DNA of 64,000 bases from Clostridiaceae bacterium (GTDB lineage: Bacteria; Bacillota; Clostridia; Peptostreptococcales; Natronincolaceae), in contig JAHDLO010000009.1 of assembly GCA_018432235.1 (NCBI GenBank), positions 62,001 to 126,000 on the forward strand, written 5' to 3'. Shown one piece after another: positions 8,801-16,701 of this stretch; position 1 is the stretch's first letter, and the number at the start of each line of letters is the position of its first letter. Made by a program: the position numbers and the translations under genes. The notes beneath the pieces are model-generated. The model searched no databases and was not told the origin of the DNA. It saw only the letters and a program-made list of their open reading frames with translations.

Positions 8801-9445
8801 ATGAATATACGACTATTATATCTATCTTTTAAGAATTTAAAGATTTATTATTTCATCCCTTTGTTCTTTTTATATATTTTTTTACCTGTTTTAAATTTTG
8901 GCATGGTCTCCATGTCTGGCAATATAGAAAATTCCTACATCTTGGTATTCAGGGAAGCAGAAAAATATATACCGCTGCTATCCTTTTGGTGGATTACATT
9001 AATATTCAAAGAATATATATCAGGAGACGGAAATGAAGTTCTCTATTGTATTGATAGCTCAGGAAAGGTAAAGCTTTCACTAATAGCACCAATATTTCTT
9101 TGGTACATAATACATGTTGGTGTTCTATTTCTTGGCTATAGTATATTTTGGGACAATGTCCTATTGGAATTTATTAAAACCGTTTTGCAATGCTTCTTTT
9201 TTGTTTCATTAGGCTACATGCTGATGTATATTTCAGAATCGCCTATCATTAGCTTTATGCTTTTGCTTATTTATGAGTTATTGACGATTTTTATAAATTC
9301 TGACATTGCTAATTATATCAGTATTTTTGAAAATGGCAACAGAATCACTATGAATGCTATTGCGACTAAGTATTTAGGTTTTTTATTATTATCCATTGCG
9401 TTTTTAGTAATTGGTGTATACAAAAATAAGAGGTTCTATTATTAA
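8801..9445 (+). CDS. Second membrane subunit of the ABC exporter
   Basis: 214 residues, almost entirely hydrophobic, about six membrane helices. Three bases separate it from the ATPase stop. No recognised motif; by position it is a small partner permease. The first base of the 57-base repeat C is the last base of its TAA stop, so the repeat insertion lies exactly at the gene end. Confidence 0.7.
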   Translation: MNIRLLYLSFKNLKIYYFIPLFFLYIFLPVLNFGMVSMSGNIENSYILVFREAEKYIPLLSFWWITLIFKEYISGDGNEVLYCIDSSGKVKLSLIAPIFLWYIIHVGVLFLGYSIFWDNVLLEFIKTVLQCFFFVSLGYMLMYISESPIISFMLLLIYELLTIFINSDIANYISIFENGNRITMNAIATKYLGFLLLSIAFLVIGVYKNKRFYY

Positions 9446-9501
9446 TTAAATAATTAGAGACCGCCGAAAAAAGTTGTCAGCTGGAACCGTCCCCTGTGAC
9501 A
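9445..9501 (+). repeat. 57-base repeat copy C (extended REP-like element)
   Basis: Identical over 57 bases to copy D (10652-10708), direct orientation, 1207 bases apart. It consists of an AT-rich left part (ATTAAATAATTAGAGACCG...) and the REP-like core TTGTCAGCTGGAACCGTCC with CCTGTGACA. The pair brackets the toxin fragment and the putative immunity gene. Confidence 0.9.
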
Positions 9502-9857
9502 GTCCAGGAGCTTTTAAGGATGTACAAGCTTTAGGTGGAGAAAGACACCATTTTACTTCAAAAGATTCTTTGACAGCAGCAGGATTTAATAGTAATAATG
9601 CAGCTGCAATTAGAATGATGACGAATGATCATGCAAACACACCAAGTTGGGGTAGTGGGTCTGCTGCAATTCTATATAGAAGCACAGAACTAGCATTATT
9701 AAGAGAAGGAAAATATAGAGAAGCCCTGCAGTTAGCTGTTGATGGATTAAAAGCTGCGCCGTGTTCAGATGGAAAGTATAGCAATCTTCAGGTGAAGTAT
9801 TATAATGAAGTTGTTCGTGCGTTATTTCTATCAGAATTATACTTTGGTATTAATTAA
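9474..9857 (+). pseudogene. 5'-truncated polymorphic-toxin C-terminal (HNH/EndoVII-like nuclease tip)
   Basis: 127 codons. The first ~9 (MSAGTVPCD) are the translated repeat and the TTG has no ribosome binding site. The real content starts near GAFKDVQAL. The segment GERHHF...TNDHANTPSWGSG followed by a helical YRSTELALLREGKYREAL tail resembles toxin tips of the HNH/Endonuclease VII superfamily (an E-R-H-H metal site, then D-H), normally found at the end of large secreted toxins. The trafficking and repeat portions are absent, so this is an orphan tip, the displaced-cassette form known for polymorphic toxins. A small gene follows 20 bases downstream. Whether it is expressed is unknown. Confidence 0.6.
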
Positions 9858-9877
9858 AAATAGGATGAGGGATATTT

Positions 9878-10372
9878 ATGGATGATTTAATTATCGAACC
9901 TAAGAGAGGTATAGGGACGATTAACTTAAGAATGAGCAAATCTGAAGTAGAACGTTGCATCAATGACTATGCTGAAAAATACGAAAAGCATAGCTATAAT
10001 AGAGACGGTTTTAAGCACTGCTTTCAGGTTGAATATGATGCAGATGAAAGAGCGATTTTTATACAGCTTGTGTATAGTCTTAAAGACTACTTTAATTGCG
10101 TATTTAAGGATATTAATATTTTTACAACCAAAGCAACAGAACTTGTAAGTATTTTGGAACAAATATCACCTTATGATCGTGATCATTGGGAGTTAGGTTG
10201 TACCTATTATTTTCCAGAAATAGGGCTTAGTCTATGGAGATCATCAAAGTTTATAGAAGAGGATATTGAAAAAGAGTGGTTTAAGGAGTTATCATTAGAG
10301 CAACAGGAAGAAGAACTTAGAATGTTGTATTTTCAAACTGTTAGTGTGGAAACTGAGAGCTATAGAAGTTAA
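9878..10372 (+). CDS. Putative immunity protein to the upstream toxin tip
   Basis: 164 residues, acidic and soluble, no signal peptide. The opening pattern GIGTINLRMSKSEVERCI is typical of small immunity-like proteins (a short glycine turn then an amphipathic helix), and gene order (toxin tip, 20-base gap, small acidic gene) is that of toxin/immunity pairs. No Pfam family is recognised with certainty. The ATG has AGGATGAGGGAT upstream. It lies inside the C-D repeat interval, so it would move with the toxin tip. Confidence 0.5.
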   Translation: MDDLIIEPKRGIGTINLRMSKSEVERCINDYAEKYEKHSYNRDGFKHCFQVEYDADERAIFIQLVYSLKDYFNCVFKDINIFTTKATELVSILEQISPYDRDHWELGCTYYFPEIGLSLWRSSKFIEEDIEKEWFKELSLEQQEEELRMLYFQTVSVETESYRS

Positions 10373-10422
10373 GTAAAGTTTATTTAGCATGTTTTGGTGT
10401 AATCCTAATTACTTAGAAGAGA

Positions 10423-10651
10423 AGGGGCTGTCTCTCAAGAGATTGAAAAATCGCTGGTGGATAAGCCTCTTGTTTCTTTTTTTCAGCGTGACCAGTAAGC
10501 TGTTAATCGCTAGTAGGTGAAAGTTCACCTAGGTAAGAGCCAAGTCACCTAGTAGCTTTTGGACAACTAGTGGAGAAATCATAACAAGTGCCAAGAGTAT
10601 GCTTTGAGACCACTGAAAAGATATCCTTAAGAATAAAATCCTTGAATCTGT
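10423..10651 (+). other. Mobile-element remnants: IS-like end and a structured RNA-like segment
   Basis: No gene. GGGGCTGTCTCTCA near 10423 resembles the terminal inverted repeat of IS1182-type elements, with no partner end seen. From about 10488 (GTGACC) the sequence can fold as a three-way junction: outer stem GCTA/TAGC, a hairpin AGGTGA-AAGT-TCACCT and a second AGGT/ACCT hairpin (10508-10556). The layout recalls the 5' domain of a group II intron, but no reverse transcriptase or 3' domain follows; the segment ends exactly at repeat D. Confidence 0.3.
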
Positions 10652-10708
10652 ATTAAATAATTAGAGACCGCCGAAAAAAGTTGTCAGCTGGAACCGTCCC
10701 CTGTGACA
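10652..10708 (+). repeat. 57-base repeat copy D
   Basis: Identical to copy C. It is followed by a partial extra unit, CGCCATCCCCTGCGACGG (10709-10726), a degenerate duplication of the right half. Confidence 0.9.
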
Positions 10709-10726
10709 CGCCATCCCCTGCGACGG

Positions 10727-10763
10727 AAAAATCTCCCCTATACTTGTGATAAGGGAGATTTTT
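10727..10763 (-). terminator. Terminator of the cupin gene
   Basis: An 11-bp stem (AAAAATCTCCC at 10727-10737, GGGAGATTTTT at 10753-10763). Read on the minus strand it ends in a T-run, 14 bases past the cupin stop. Confidence 0.75.
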
Positions 10764-10776
10764 AATTTAAATATTA

Positions 10777-11331
10777 TTAATGATCATGATCCTCCTCTGC
10801 GTCCTCCTTTGTAGGATGGATGGTACCAAAGGGATGTGCCGGTGGTGCATAGATGGAGTAGAGCTTTAGGGGTTTGCATCCGGTGTTGATGAGATTATGC
10901 CACTTTCCTGCCGGGATGATTATGGCACAGTTTTCATGGACATTCCACTGCAGATCCAGATTATCCTTGCAATCTCCCATTTTTACGATACCCTGACCCT
11001 CTTCAATGCATAGGAATTGATCGTAATAGGGGTGAACCTCTAGGCCGATATCCTCTCCCACTTTAAGATTCATCAAAGTCAGCTGCAGCTGGCATCCTGT
11101 CCATAGTGCAGTACGAAAGTTATGGTTTTGAAGTGTTGCTTTCCGTATGTTAAAAACAAAAGGCTGAGGTCCGTAATCCTTTAATTCCATATGAGGTGTG
11201 TATCCGGGGTTATATGCAGGATTTTGATACCAGTTGGGATATTGATACATAGGGTAGCTGGAACCATATCCATGCATGGCATGATAATAAGTAGATGGGT
11301 ATTGATTATATGGATTATACACATTTTTCAC
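10777..11331 (-). CDS. Cupin-domain protein
   Basis: 184 residues. The N-terminal ~45 residues are rich in Tyr, Pro, Asn and Gly with no fixed fold. A single cupin barrel follows: motif 1 around EVHPYYDQFLCIEEGQG (a His and a Glu available as metal ligands) and motif 2 IPAGKWHNLIN (a further His). The barrel resembles mannose-6-phosphate isomerase-like cupins common in sporulating Firmicutes; the Tyr/Pro-rich head recalls spore-coat proteins. The C-terminus is acidic with several His. Function not assignable. Start ATG with AGGGAGTG upstream. Confidence 0.8.
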   Translation of the reverse strand: MKNVYNPYNQYPSTYYHAMHGYGSSYPMYQYPNWYQNPAYNPGYTPHMELKDYGPQPFVFNIRKATLQNHNFRTALWTGCQLQLTLMNLKVGEDIGLEVHPYYDQFLCIEEGQGIVKMGDCKDNLDLQWNVHENCAIIIPAGKWHNLINTGCKPLKLYSIYAPPAHPFGTIHPTKEDAEEDHDH

Positions 11332-11402
11332 TCCCTTACAGATTTTATAACATTTTATGATACACAGAAATATTTGTGCGTTGTTATTAACAATGACTTT
11401 GA

Positions 11403-11481
11403 TTGTCAGTAGGAACCGTCCCAGTTGACACCAGTTGACACAGTTGACACGGGTTGTCAGCTGGAACCGTCCCCGATGGCA
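11403..11481 (+). repeat. REP-like copies E1 and E2 with tandem 10-base expansion
   Basis: E1 begins TTGTCAGTAGGAACCGTCC (11403) and E2 TTGTCAGCTGGAACCGTCC (11454). Between them CAGTTGACAC occurs at 11422, 11432 and 11441 (the last sharing one base). E2 is degenerate at its right end (GATGGCA for TGTGACA). Neither is attached to a gene fragment. Confidence 0.8.
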
Positions 11482-11591
11482 TGAGTTTTGTTATCAACTG
11501 ATAATATGTTTTGTTTTCGAAAAACTGTATCAAAACTTGATAAATTGTAATATAATAAGAGTATTAATATTATCAATTGGGAGTGTGAAGG

Positions 11592-12491
11592 ATGGATAAT
11601 TATAAAGTTGGGGAAAAGGTATCGTTAATAACTATTTCTATAAATATTCTGCTATCGGTACTTAAGCTTATAGCAGGCTTTTGGGGACGAAGCTCTGCAA
11701 TGATAGCAGATTCAATACATTCAGTGTCAGACGTGGTTACAACTGTAATAGTGATAATTGGCCTGAGAATTTCCTCCAAGGGCGAGGATGGTAAGCATCC
11801 CTATGGGCATGAGCGCTTAGAGTCGGTTTGTGCTAAGATTATTAGTGTAATACTGATATTGGTAGGCTTTACTATAGGCTACAAGAGCATACTAAACATA
11901 TATAGCGGGAATTCTGCTGTTCCGGGAAGCATTGCTCTATGGGCTGCGGTGGTTTCTATATTTGTGAAGGAAGGAATGTATTGGTACACTATTATTACCG
12001 CCAGGAAAATAAAAAGCATATCTATGGAGGGAGATGCCTGGCATCATCGATCAGATGCCCTTTCATCCATCGGTGCATTTCTTGGAATTTTAGGTGCTAG
12101 ATATGGCTATACCTTTCTGGACCCACTGGCTGGTATACTTGTAAGTGTACTGATTATCAAGGTTGGCGTAGAGCTGTATATTAGAGCTATAAAGGAGCTG
12201 GTGGATGCCTCCGCTGATAATGATGTGCTGGAGCATATAACCAGCACAGTAATAGCTGTTGAAGGCGTTGAAGCCATAAGGAATCTTAAGACCAGAATAT
12301 TTGGAAACAAAATATATGTAGATATAGAAATTTACGTTTATGAGGGGCTATCCGTCAAGGAGGGCCATGATATAGCTGAGTCGGTGCATAGAATGGTGGA
12401 GGAGGAAATTGACACAGTTAAGCACTGTATGGTGCATGTTGAGCCTATTTCTAGCTATTGTGGACTACCGGATATCGACAACAATATATAG
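11592..12491 (+). CDS. Cation diffusion facilitator (CDF) metal transporter
   Basis: 299 residues with six membrane helices followed by a ~90-residue cytoplasmic ferredoxin-like domain. Metal-site residues are visible in TM2 (ADSIHSVSD) and TM5 (HHRSDALSS), the hallmark of FieF/MamB-type exporters of Zn, Fe or Mn in exchange for protons. Length is normal for the family. ATG start 4 bases after GTGAAGG, with GGGAG further upstream. Stands alone; no metal regulator is adjacent, so the substrate metal is open. Confidence 0.92.
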   Translation: MDNYKVGEKVSLITISINILLSVLKLIAGFWGRSSAMIADSIHSVSDVVTTVIVIIGLRISSKGEDGKHPYGHERLESVCAKIISVILILVGFTIGYKSILNIYSGNSAVPGSIALWAAVVSIFVKEGMYWYTIITARKIKSISMEGDAWHHRSDALSSIGAFLGILGARYGYTFLDPLAGILVSVLIIKVGVELYIRAIKELVDASADNDVLEHITSTVIAVEGVEAIRNLKTRIFGNKIYVDIEIYVYEGLSVKEGHDIAESVHRMVEEEIDTVKHCMVHVEPISSYCGLPDIDNNI

Positions 12492-12510
12492 CATACGAAG
12501 GTACTTTCAC

Positions 12511-12539
12511 TTGAAATGCTTAACCCATTATGCTATTAT
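12511..12539 (+). promoter_or_regulatory. SigA-type promoter of the ABC-F leader
   Basis: TTGAAA (12511-12516), 17-base spacer, TATTAT (12534-12539) with a TGC extended -10. Transcription would start near 12546, leaving a leader of about 580 bases before the ABC-F start. Confidence 0.6.
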
Positions 12540-12573
12540 TATAATGAATTGATGAAATGGAGGGTTGCTTAAA

Positions 12574-12618
12574 ATGTTTGGTATATTCAGATCTCGAATT
12601 AGAACCTTATGCTACTAA
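12574..12618 (+). CDS. Mini-ORF 1 in the ABC-F leader (MFGIFRSRIRTLCY)
   Basis: 14 codons from an ATG 9 bases after GGAGGG. It sits about 28 bases into the predicted transcript, ahead of the first leader terminator. Short leader peptides upstream of antibiotic-resistance ABC-F genes are known to sense stalled ribosomes. The assignment rests on position, ribosome binding site and the MF-x-IF start shared with mini-ORF 2. Confidence 0.45.
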   Translation: MFGIFRSRIRTLCY

Positions 12619-12719
12619 TAATTTAATAGTGCGTAATGGTGCTACCTTGTGTAGTGTATCGGGATTGGTCTGCCAATTTTTAAATAACCCAATTAACTTA
12701 AATATGATTCAGCTAAGTT

Positions 12720-12749
12720 AAAGAGGAGAGACAATCTATCCTCTTTTTT
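12720..12749 (+). terminator. Leader terminator 1 before the ABC-F gene
   Basis: An 8-bp stem AAAGAGGA/TCCTCTTT with 11-base loop and six T. A competing hairpin, TTAACTTA (12693-12700) with TAAGTTAA (12714-12721), abuts and slightly overlaps its left arm and could act as a switch. Confidence 0.6.
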
Positions 12750-12984
12750 GTGCAAAAATTTGCTGCTCTAACATTCACATATTCCAATTACTTGTTTCCT
12801 TCAAAAGCTTGGGCGAAAATACCTATTATTTTTAGGTTAGAGATCCCTTGTTTGATGTATACGAATGCTTTATGATGCCAGCATCACTCAAACGGTGACG
12901 GTATGACTTGTGAATGAATTGCTTGGCAGATTTAACTTAGCTTTTATTAGGTATTTATGATAAATATACACTTTCCCTTTACTG

Positions 12985-13011
12985 ACACAGGTAGTCTGCC
13001 TGTGTTTTTTT
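12985..13011 (+). terminator. Leader terminator 2 before the ABC-F gene
   Basis: A 7-bp stem ACACAGG (12985-12991) and CCTGTGT (12999-13005), 7-base loop, seven T. It lies 116 bases before the ABC-F start. The stretch between the two terminators holds no ORF with a good ribosome binding site. Confidence 0.7.
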
Positions 13012-13043
13012 ATTTCTAATAATCAGTAAAAGGAGGCAACTGC

Positions 13044-13064
13044 ATGTTTTATATATTTTCCTAG
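13044..13064 (+). CDS. Mini-ORF 2 in the ABC-F leader (MFYIFS)
   Basis: Six codons from an ATG 7 bases after a perfect AGGAGG, ending 63 bases before the ABC-F start. The ribosome binding site is stronger than that of many full genes nearby. Candidate regulatory peptide. Confidence 0.45.
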   Translation: MFYIFS

Positions 13065-13127
13065 TCTTCCGTATTAATCGCAGGGAGTACCTGCAGCAAA
13101 ATATAACAGCGACAAGGAGGAAGCGAT

Positions 13128-14588
13128 ATGGAATTATTAATAAAAGCTAAGGATATCTCTGTGGAATACACAGGCCGAGATATATTAAATATAGATGAGC
13201 TAGAGTTATACAGCTATGATCGTATAGGGCTGGTGGGTGGAAATGGTGCAGGAAAAAGCACTTTGCTGAAGGTACTACTGGGGGAAATAAATCCGGCCGG
13301 AAGTAAAGTCAACCGATTTGGAAGCTTCGCGTATATCCCCCAGCTGGAGGAGGCCGTTTCTAAAGAGGTTGAGGCATATTCACTTCTTGGAAAGCTGGGG
13401 GTTAAGGAGCTCCAGCTAAAGGCCATGAGCGGTGGAGAGGAAACAAGGCTCAAGATAGCCCAGGCTTTATCAAAGCAGGTTCATGGTATATTTGCAGATG
13501 AACCCACAAGTCACCTGGATAGGGAGGGAATTGACTTCCTTATCGGACAGCTTAAATTCTATTCTGGGGCGTTATTGGTTATAAGTCATGACCGATATTT
13601 TCTAGATGAGACGGTAAATAAAATCTGGGAGCTAAAGGATGGCACAATAAAGGAATATTGGGGGAATTATTCTGATTATCTTCATCAAAGGGAGGAGGAG
13701 GAGAGAAATCAGGCCCTACGGTATCAACAATTTATGGATGAACGAGATAGGCTGCAAAAGGCAGCAGAAGAAAAGCGAAGACAAGCCCAAAAGCTAGATC
13801 AAAAATCGAAGGGGGCTGCCCGTAGCAATGAAGGAGGCGGACGGCTGTCGCATCAGAAGAGTATGGGAAGCAAGCAAAAGAAGCTGCATAATGCGGCAAG
13901 GTCTATGGACCACAGGCTGGCCTCAATGGAAGAAATCGTGGCACCAGAGGGGCACAAGTCAATATGCTTCAAACAAAGCAAGTCACTGTCCCTCCATAAT
14001 CCCTTTCCAATTATGGGGGAGGCGTTAAGCAAAAGCTTTGATGATAGGCTATTGCTGGATAGCGCAGCCTTTAGCATTCCGCTGGGGGCCAAGGTTGCCA
14101 TCACAGGAGGCAACGGTGTTGGCAAAACTACACTGCTGAAGATGATTTTAAACCGTGAGGAAGGCATTACAATTTCACCTAAGGCAGAGATAGGCTATTT
14201 TTCTCAGACCGGATATAAATATAATGCGGATCAGAATATTATGGCATTTATGCAGGAGGAAAGTGACTACAATGTTTCAGACATCCGCTCGGTGCTGGCC
14301 TCCTTGGGCTTTAAAAGCCACGACATACCCAAACAGCTGTCGGTTTTAAGCGGTGGCGAAATGATAAAGCTAATGCTGGCTAAGCTGCTGCTGGGGAAAT
14401 ACAATATTCTACTAATGGATGAGCCCAGCAATTTTCTTGATATACCTGCAGTAGAGGCTCTGGAGGCTATGATGAAGGGCTATGGGGGTACGATCGTATT
14501 CGTAAGCCATGATAAGCAGCTGGTGGAGCATGTAGCCGATCATATTTATGAAATTAAAGATTATAAGCTGAATTTGATCAGCAAATAA
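13128..14588 (+). CDS. ABC-F ATPase, antibiotic-resistance (ribosomal protection) type
   Basis: 486 residues, two ABC domains and no membrane segment. Domain 1: Walker [10 protein letters not shown] (37-45), signature MSGGE (100-104), Walker [12 protein letters not shown]. Domain 2: Walker [10 protein letters not shown] (327-335), signature LSGGE (407-411), Walker [14 protein letters not shown] long charged interdomain linker (about 185-290), rich in Lys, Arg, Gln and Glu, is the part that reaches the ribosomal P site in Lsa/Vga/Msr-type proteins that release bound antibiotics. The long linker and the attenuator-like leader favour the resistance class over housekeeping ABC-F proteins, but the drug class cannot be read. 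AAGGAGG ribosome binding site. Confidence 0.85.
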   Translation: MELLIKAKDISVEYTGRDILNIDELELYSYDRIGLVGGNGAGKSTLLKVLLGEINPAGSKVNRFGSFAYIPQLEEAVSKEVEAYSLLGKLGVKELQLKAMSGGEETRLKIAQALSKQVHGIFADEPTSHLDREGIDFLIGQLKFYSGALLVISHDRYFLDETVNKIWELKDGTIKEYWGNYSDYLHQREEEERNQALRYQQFMDERDRLQKAAEEKRRQAQKLDQKSKGAARSNEGGGRLSHQKSMGSKQKKLHNAARSMDHRLASMEEIVAPEGHKSICFKQSKSLSLHNPFPIMGEALSKSFDDRLLLDSAAFSIPLGAKVAITGGNGVGKTTLLKMILNREEGITISPKAEIGYFSQTGYKYNADQNIMAFMQEESDYNVSDIRSVLASLGFKSHDIPKQLSVLSGGEMIKLMLAKLLLGKYNILLMDEPSNFLDIPAVEALEAMMKGYGGTIVFVSHDKQLVEHVADHIYEIKDYKLNLISK

Positions 14589-14590
14589 GT

Positions 14591-14632
14591 ATAGAGGATA
14601 CAGATGAAATCATGCTGTATCCTCTATGTATC
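14591..14632 (+). terminator. Terminator-like hairpin after the ABC-F gene
   Basis: A perfect 13-bp stem (14591-14603 and 14615-14627) with 11-base loop; the tail is only moderately T-rich. Confidence 0.6.
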
Positions 14633-14712
14633 TTAACACAAAATTAACATCGCATAACAAATATTAATACAAACTTTATAGCTATAGCATTAGAATACTA
14701 GAGAAGGGAGGA

Positions 14713-15222
14713 ATGCCTTTGTATCTTTTAGTGCTTTTATTTGCTGTAGCTTTTATACTATTAGGGTATTTTTTTATGGACAAAGTAGACAAATTTATTG
14801 AAGATGGAGATATTAGGCTGAGGGACCCATATAAAGAATATTGTAATGGATATAAGATACATGATAATGTGATATTAATTTATGGGAAGAATGATTTTAG
14901 TAAGCGAGTGATAGCGCTTTGCGAGTCTAAGGGCTACAGCTATGTAGCAATATCGGAATCGGAACAGATTAATAAGGATTTAAACTATATATGTCTGCTG
15001 GCACTTTCCTACAATGATGCGGATAATTTGATGATTAGCTCTATAGGATTGAAAATATATTCAATTCCCAAAACTGTTGCGATGTGCAATAATAAAGATT
15101 ATTTAAAGGTTTATAAGGAATTTCCACTGGAGCGGATTTTACTTCAGGAGGAAGGGCGACAAAGGCTGTTGGGGGCTATAGAGGAATTTCTTGAGGAGAC
15201 CGCAGCCAAAGGGGTTAAATAA
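14713..15222 (+). CDS. Membrane-anchored degenerate TrkA-N (RCK)-like protein
   Basis: 169 residues: one N-terminal membrane helix (LYLLVLLFAVAFILLGYFF) and a cytoplasmic domain resembling an RCK/TrkA-N Rossmann fold. NVILIYGKNDFSKRVIALCE takes the place of the nucleotide-binding strand-loop-helix, but the GxGxxG is lost; LALSYNDADNLMISSIGLK and TVAMCNNKDYLKVY match the later TrkA-N strands. Likely a regulatory partner without NAD binding. First gene of a potassium-type sensory cluster running to 18072. The ribosome binding site GGGAGG is very close to this ATG; the TTG at 14719 is a better-spaced alternative. Confidence 0.6.
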   Translation: MPLYLLVLLFAVAFILLGYFFMDKVDKFIEDGDIRLRDPYKEYCNGYKIHDNVILIYGKNDFSKRVIALCESKGYSYVAISESEQINKDLNYICLLALSYNDADNLMISSIGLKIYSIPKTVAMCNNKDYLKVYKEFPLERILLQEEGRQRLLGAIEEFLEETAAKGVK

Positions 15223-15312
15223 ATTAGCTGGTACAGGAAATCATTTAGAATATGCATAGGATATGGAGGTGTTCTTATCAAAGCCAACGGCAGAACTCAT
15301 GCAGGCAATATA

Positions 15313-16701
15313 TTGAAGCTTATTGCCTTAATAATGCTTTCCACCATTTTATCTCTTTTTCTAGGTAAATTTGGAATTGGAAAAGAAAGCATAATCATGG
15401 TATTTCTTGTTGGGGTATTGGTGGTTACTGTAGCTACAAAGGGCTATGCCTATGGTATTTTGGCCTCCATTATGAGCGTATTTATTTTTAATTATTTTTT
15501 TACTATGCCTACGCATACCCTAAGAGCCTATTACACCAACGACATTATTCTGATGGTATCCTTTTTGGGGGCATCCCTGATTTCTGGAACTCTGACCAAA
15601 AGGCTTCAAAAGCAGCTATTGATAGCCAAGCAAAATGAACATACTGCCCGACTTTTATATAGAGTAACGGAGGGCTTTCTCAGTATTACAAGTGAAAGGA
15701 ATATCATACAGCAGGGTATTGATTATATATATCAAAATACAGGCTACAATAGTCGTGTTGCTCTTACCTCAAAAAATGACATATATGTTGATGATGACAG
15801 AGGATTTTCTGCGGAAGCGTCTGATATTATGCAGATTCCTATACGGGGGCTTAGCAGACAGCTGGGAGTCATGGCAATTGCATACCATAAGGAGGGATTT
15901 ACTCTTGAGCATGAGCTCCTTATAAAAACAGTTGTCACCCAGATGGGTCTTTCGCTGGATAGAGAGCTGATATACAATGAACGGGAAAATATAAGGATAG
16001 CAATGGAAAGGGAGAAAATGCACAGTAATCTTTTAAGGGCAATTTCTCATGATCTGAGGACACCATTGACGGGGATAGTAGGTGCCAGTGGCGTTATAAT
16101 TGAAAATATCCATCAGCTGGATAAGTCAACTATCGAAAAGCTGGTTTCTGATATCAATGATGAAGCCATATGGTTGAACAGCTTCGTTGAAAATATCCTC
16201 AACATGACTAGAATCAGTGAAGGAAAGCTGATGCTTGAAAAGAATCACGAGGTGGTTGATGATATCGTATTTGAAGCTGTCAATCGTGTGCGTAGTCTTG
16301 CGAAATCAAGAAATATCGCATTAAAGATGCCGGAGGAGGTTGTGACGGTATTAGTAGACGGCAAGCTAATAGTTCAGGTGCTAATCAATTTATTGGACAA
16401 TGCCATAAAGCATACTCAGGAGGACTGCAGCATATTTGTGAGGGTATTTACTGAGGATGCTACAGCTGTATTTGAAGTAGCCGACGATGGTAAAGGTATT
16501 GATCAGGAGATCGAAGCAACTCTTTTCGATAGCTTTGTAACCATCTCAAGAAAAGCTATTGACGGTAAAAGAGGTATGGGGTTGGGACTCTCAATTTGCA
16601 AAGCGATTATTGAAGCACATGGGGGCAGTATCTATGCCGGTAGAGCACCCGAAGGGGGAGCACTAATAACATTCAAGCTACCGATGGCAGGAGGAGAATG
16701 A
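15313..16701 (+). CDS. Short KdpD-like sensor histidine kinase
   Basis: 462 residues from the TTG at 15313. Four membrane helices of the KdpD/DUF4118 type (about 1-95) are followed by a GAF-like segment, HisKA with phosphoacceptor His246 in ISHDLRTPLTG, and HATPase with N, G1 and G2 boxes (NLLDNAIKH, DDGKGID, GLGLSICKA). The N-terminal KdpD and USP domains of full-length KdpD (~900 residues) are absent. It should sense potassium or ionic state and phosphorylate the next gene's product. The start is uncertain: GGAGGTG at 15265-15271 has no in-frame start at the right distance, and the TTG overlaps the stop of a 17-codon frame (15263-15316). Confidence 0.85.
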   Translation: MKLIALIMLSTILSLFLGKFGIGKESIIMVFLVGVLVVTVATKGYAYGILASIMSVFIFNYFFTMPTHTLRAYYTNDIILMVSFLGASLISGTLTKRLQKQLLIAKQNEHTARLLYRVTEGFLSITSERNIIQQGIDYIYQNTGYNSRVALTSKNDIYVDDDRGFSAEASDIMQIPIRGLSRQLGVMAIAYHKEGFTLEHELLIKTVVTQMGLSLDRELIYNERENIRIAMEREKMHSNLLRAISHDLRTPLTGIVGASGVIIENIHQLDKSTIEKLVSDINDEAIWLNSFVENILNMTRISEGKLMLEKNHEVVDDIVFEAVNRVRSLAKSRNIALKMPEEVVTVLVDGKLIVQVLINLLDNAIKHTQEDCSIFVRVFTEDATAVFEVADDGKGIDQEIEATLFDSFVTISRKAIDGKRGMGLGLSICKAIIEAHGGSIYAGRAPEGGALITFKLPMAGGE

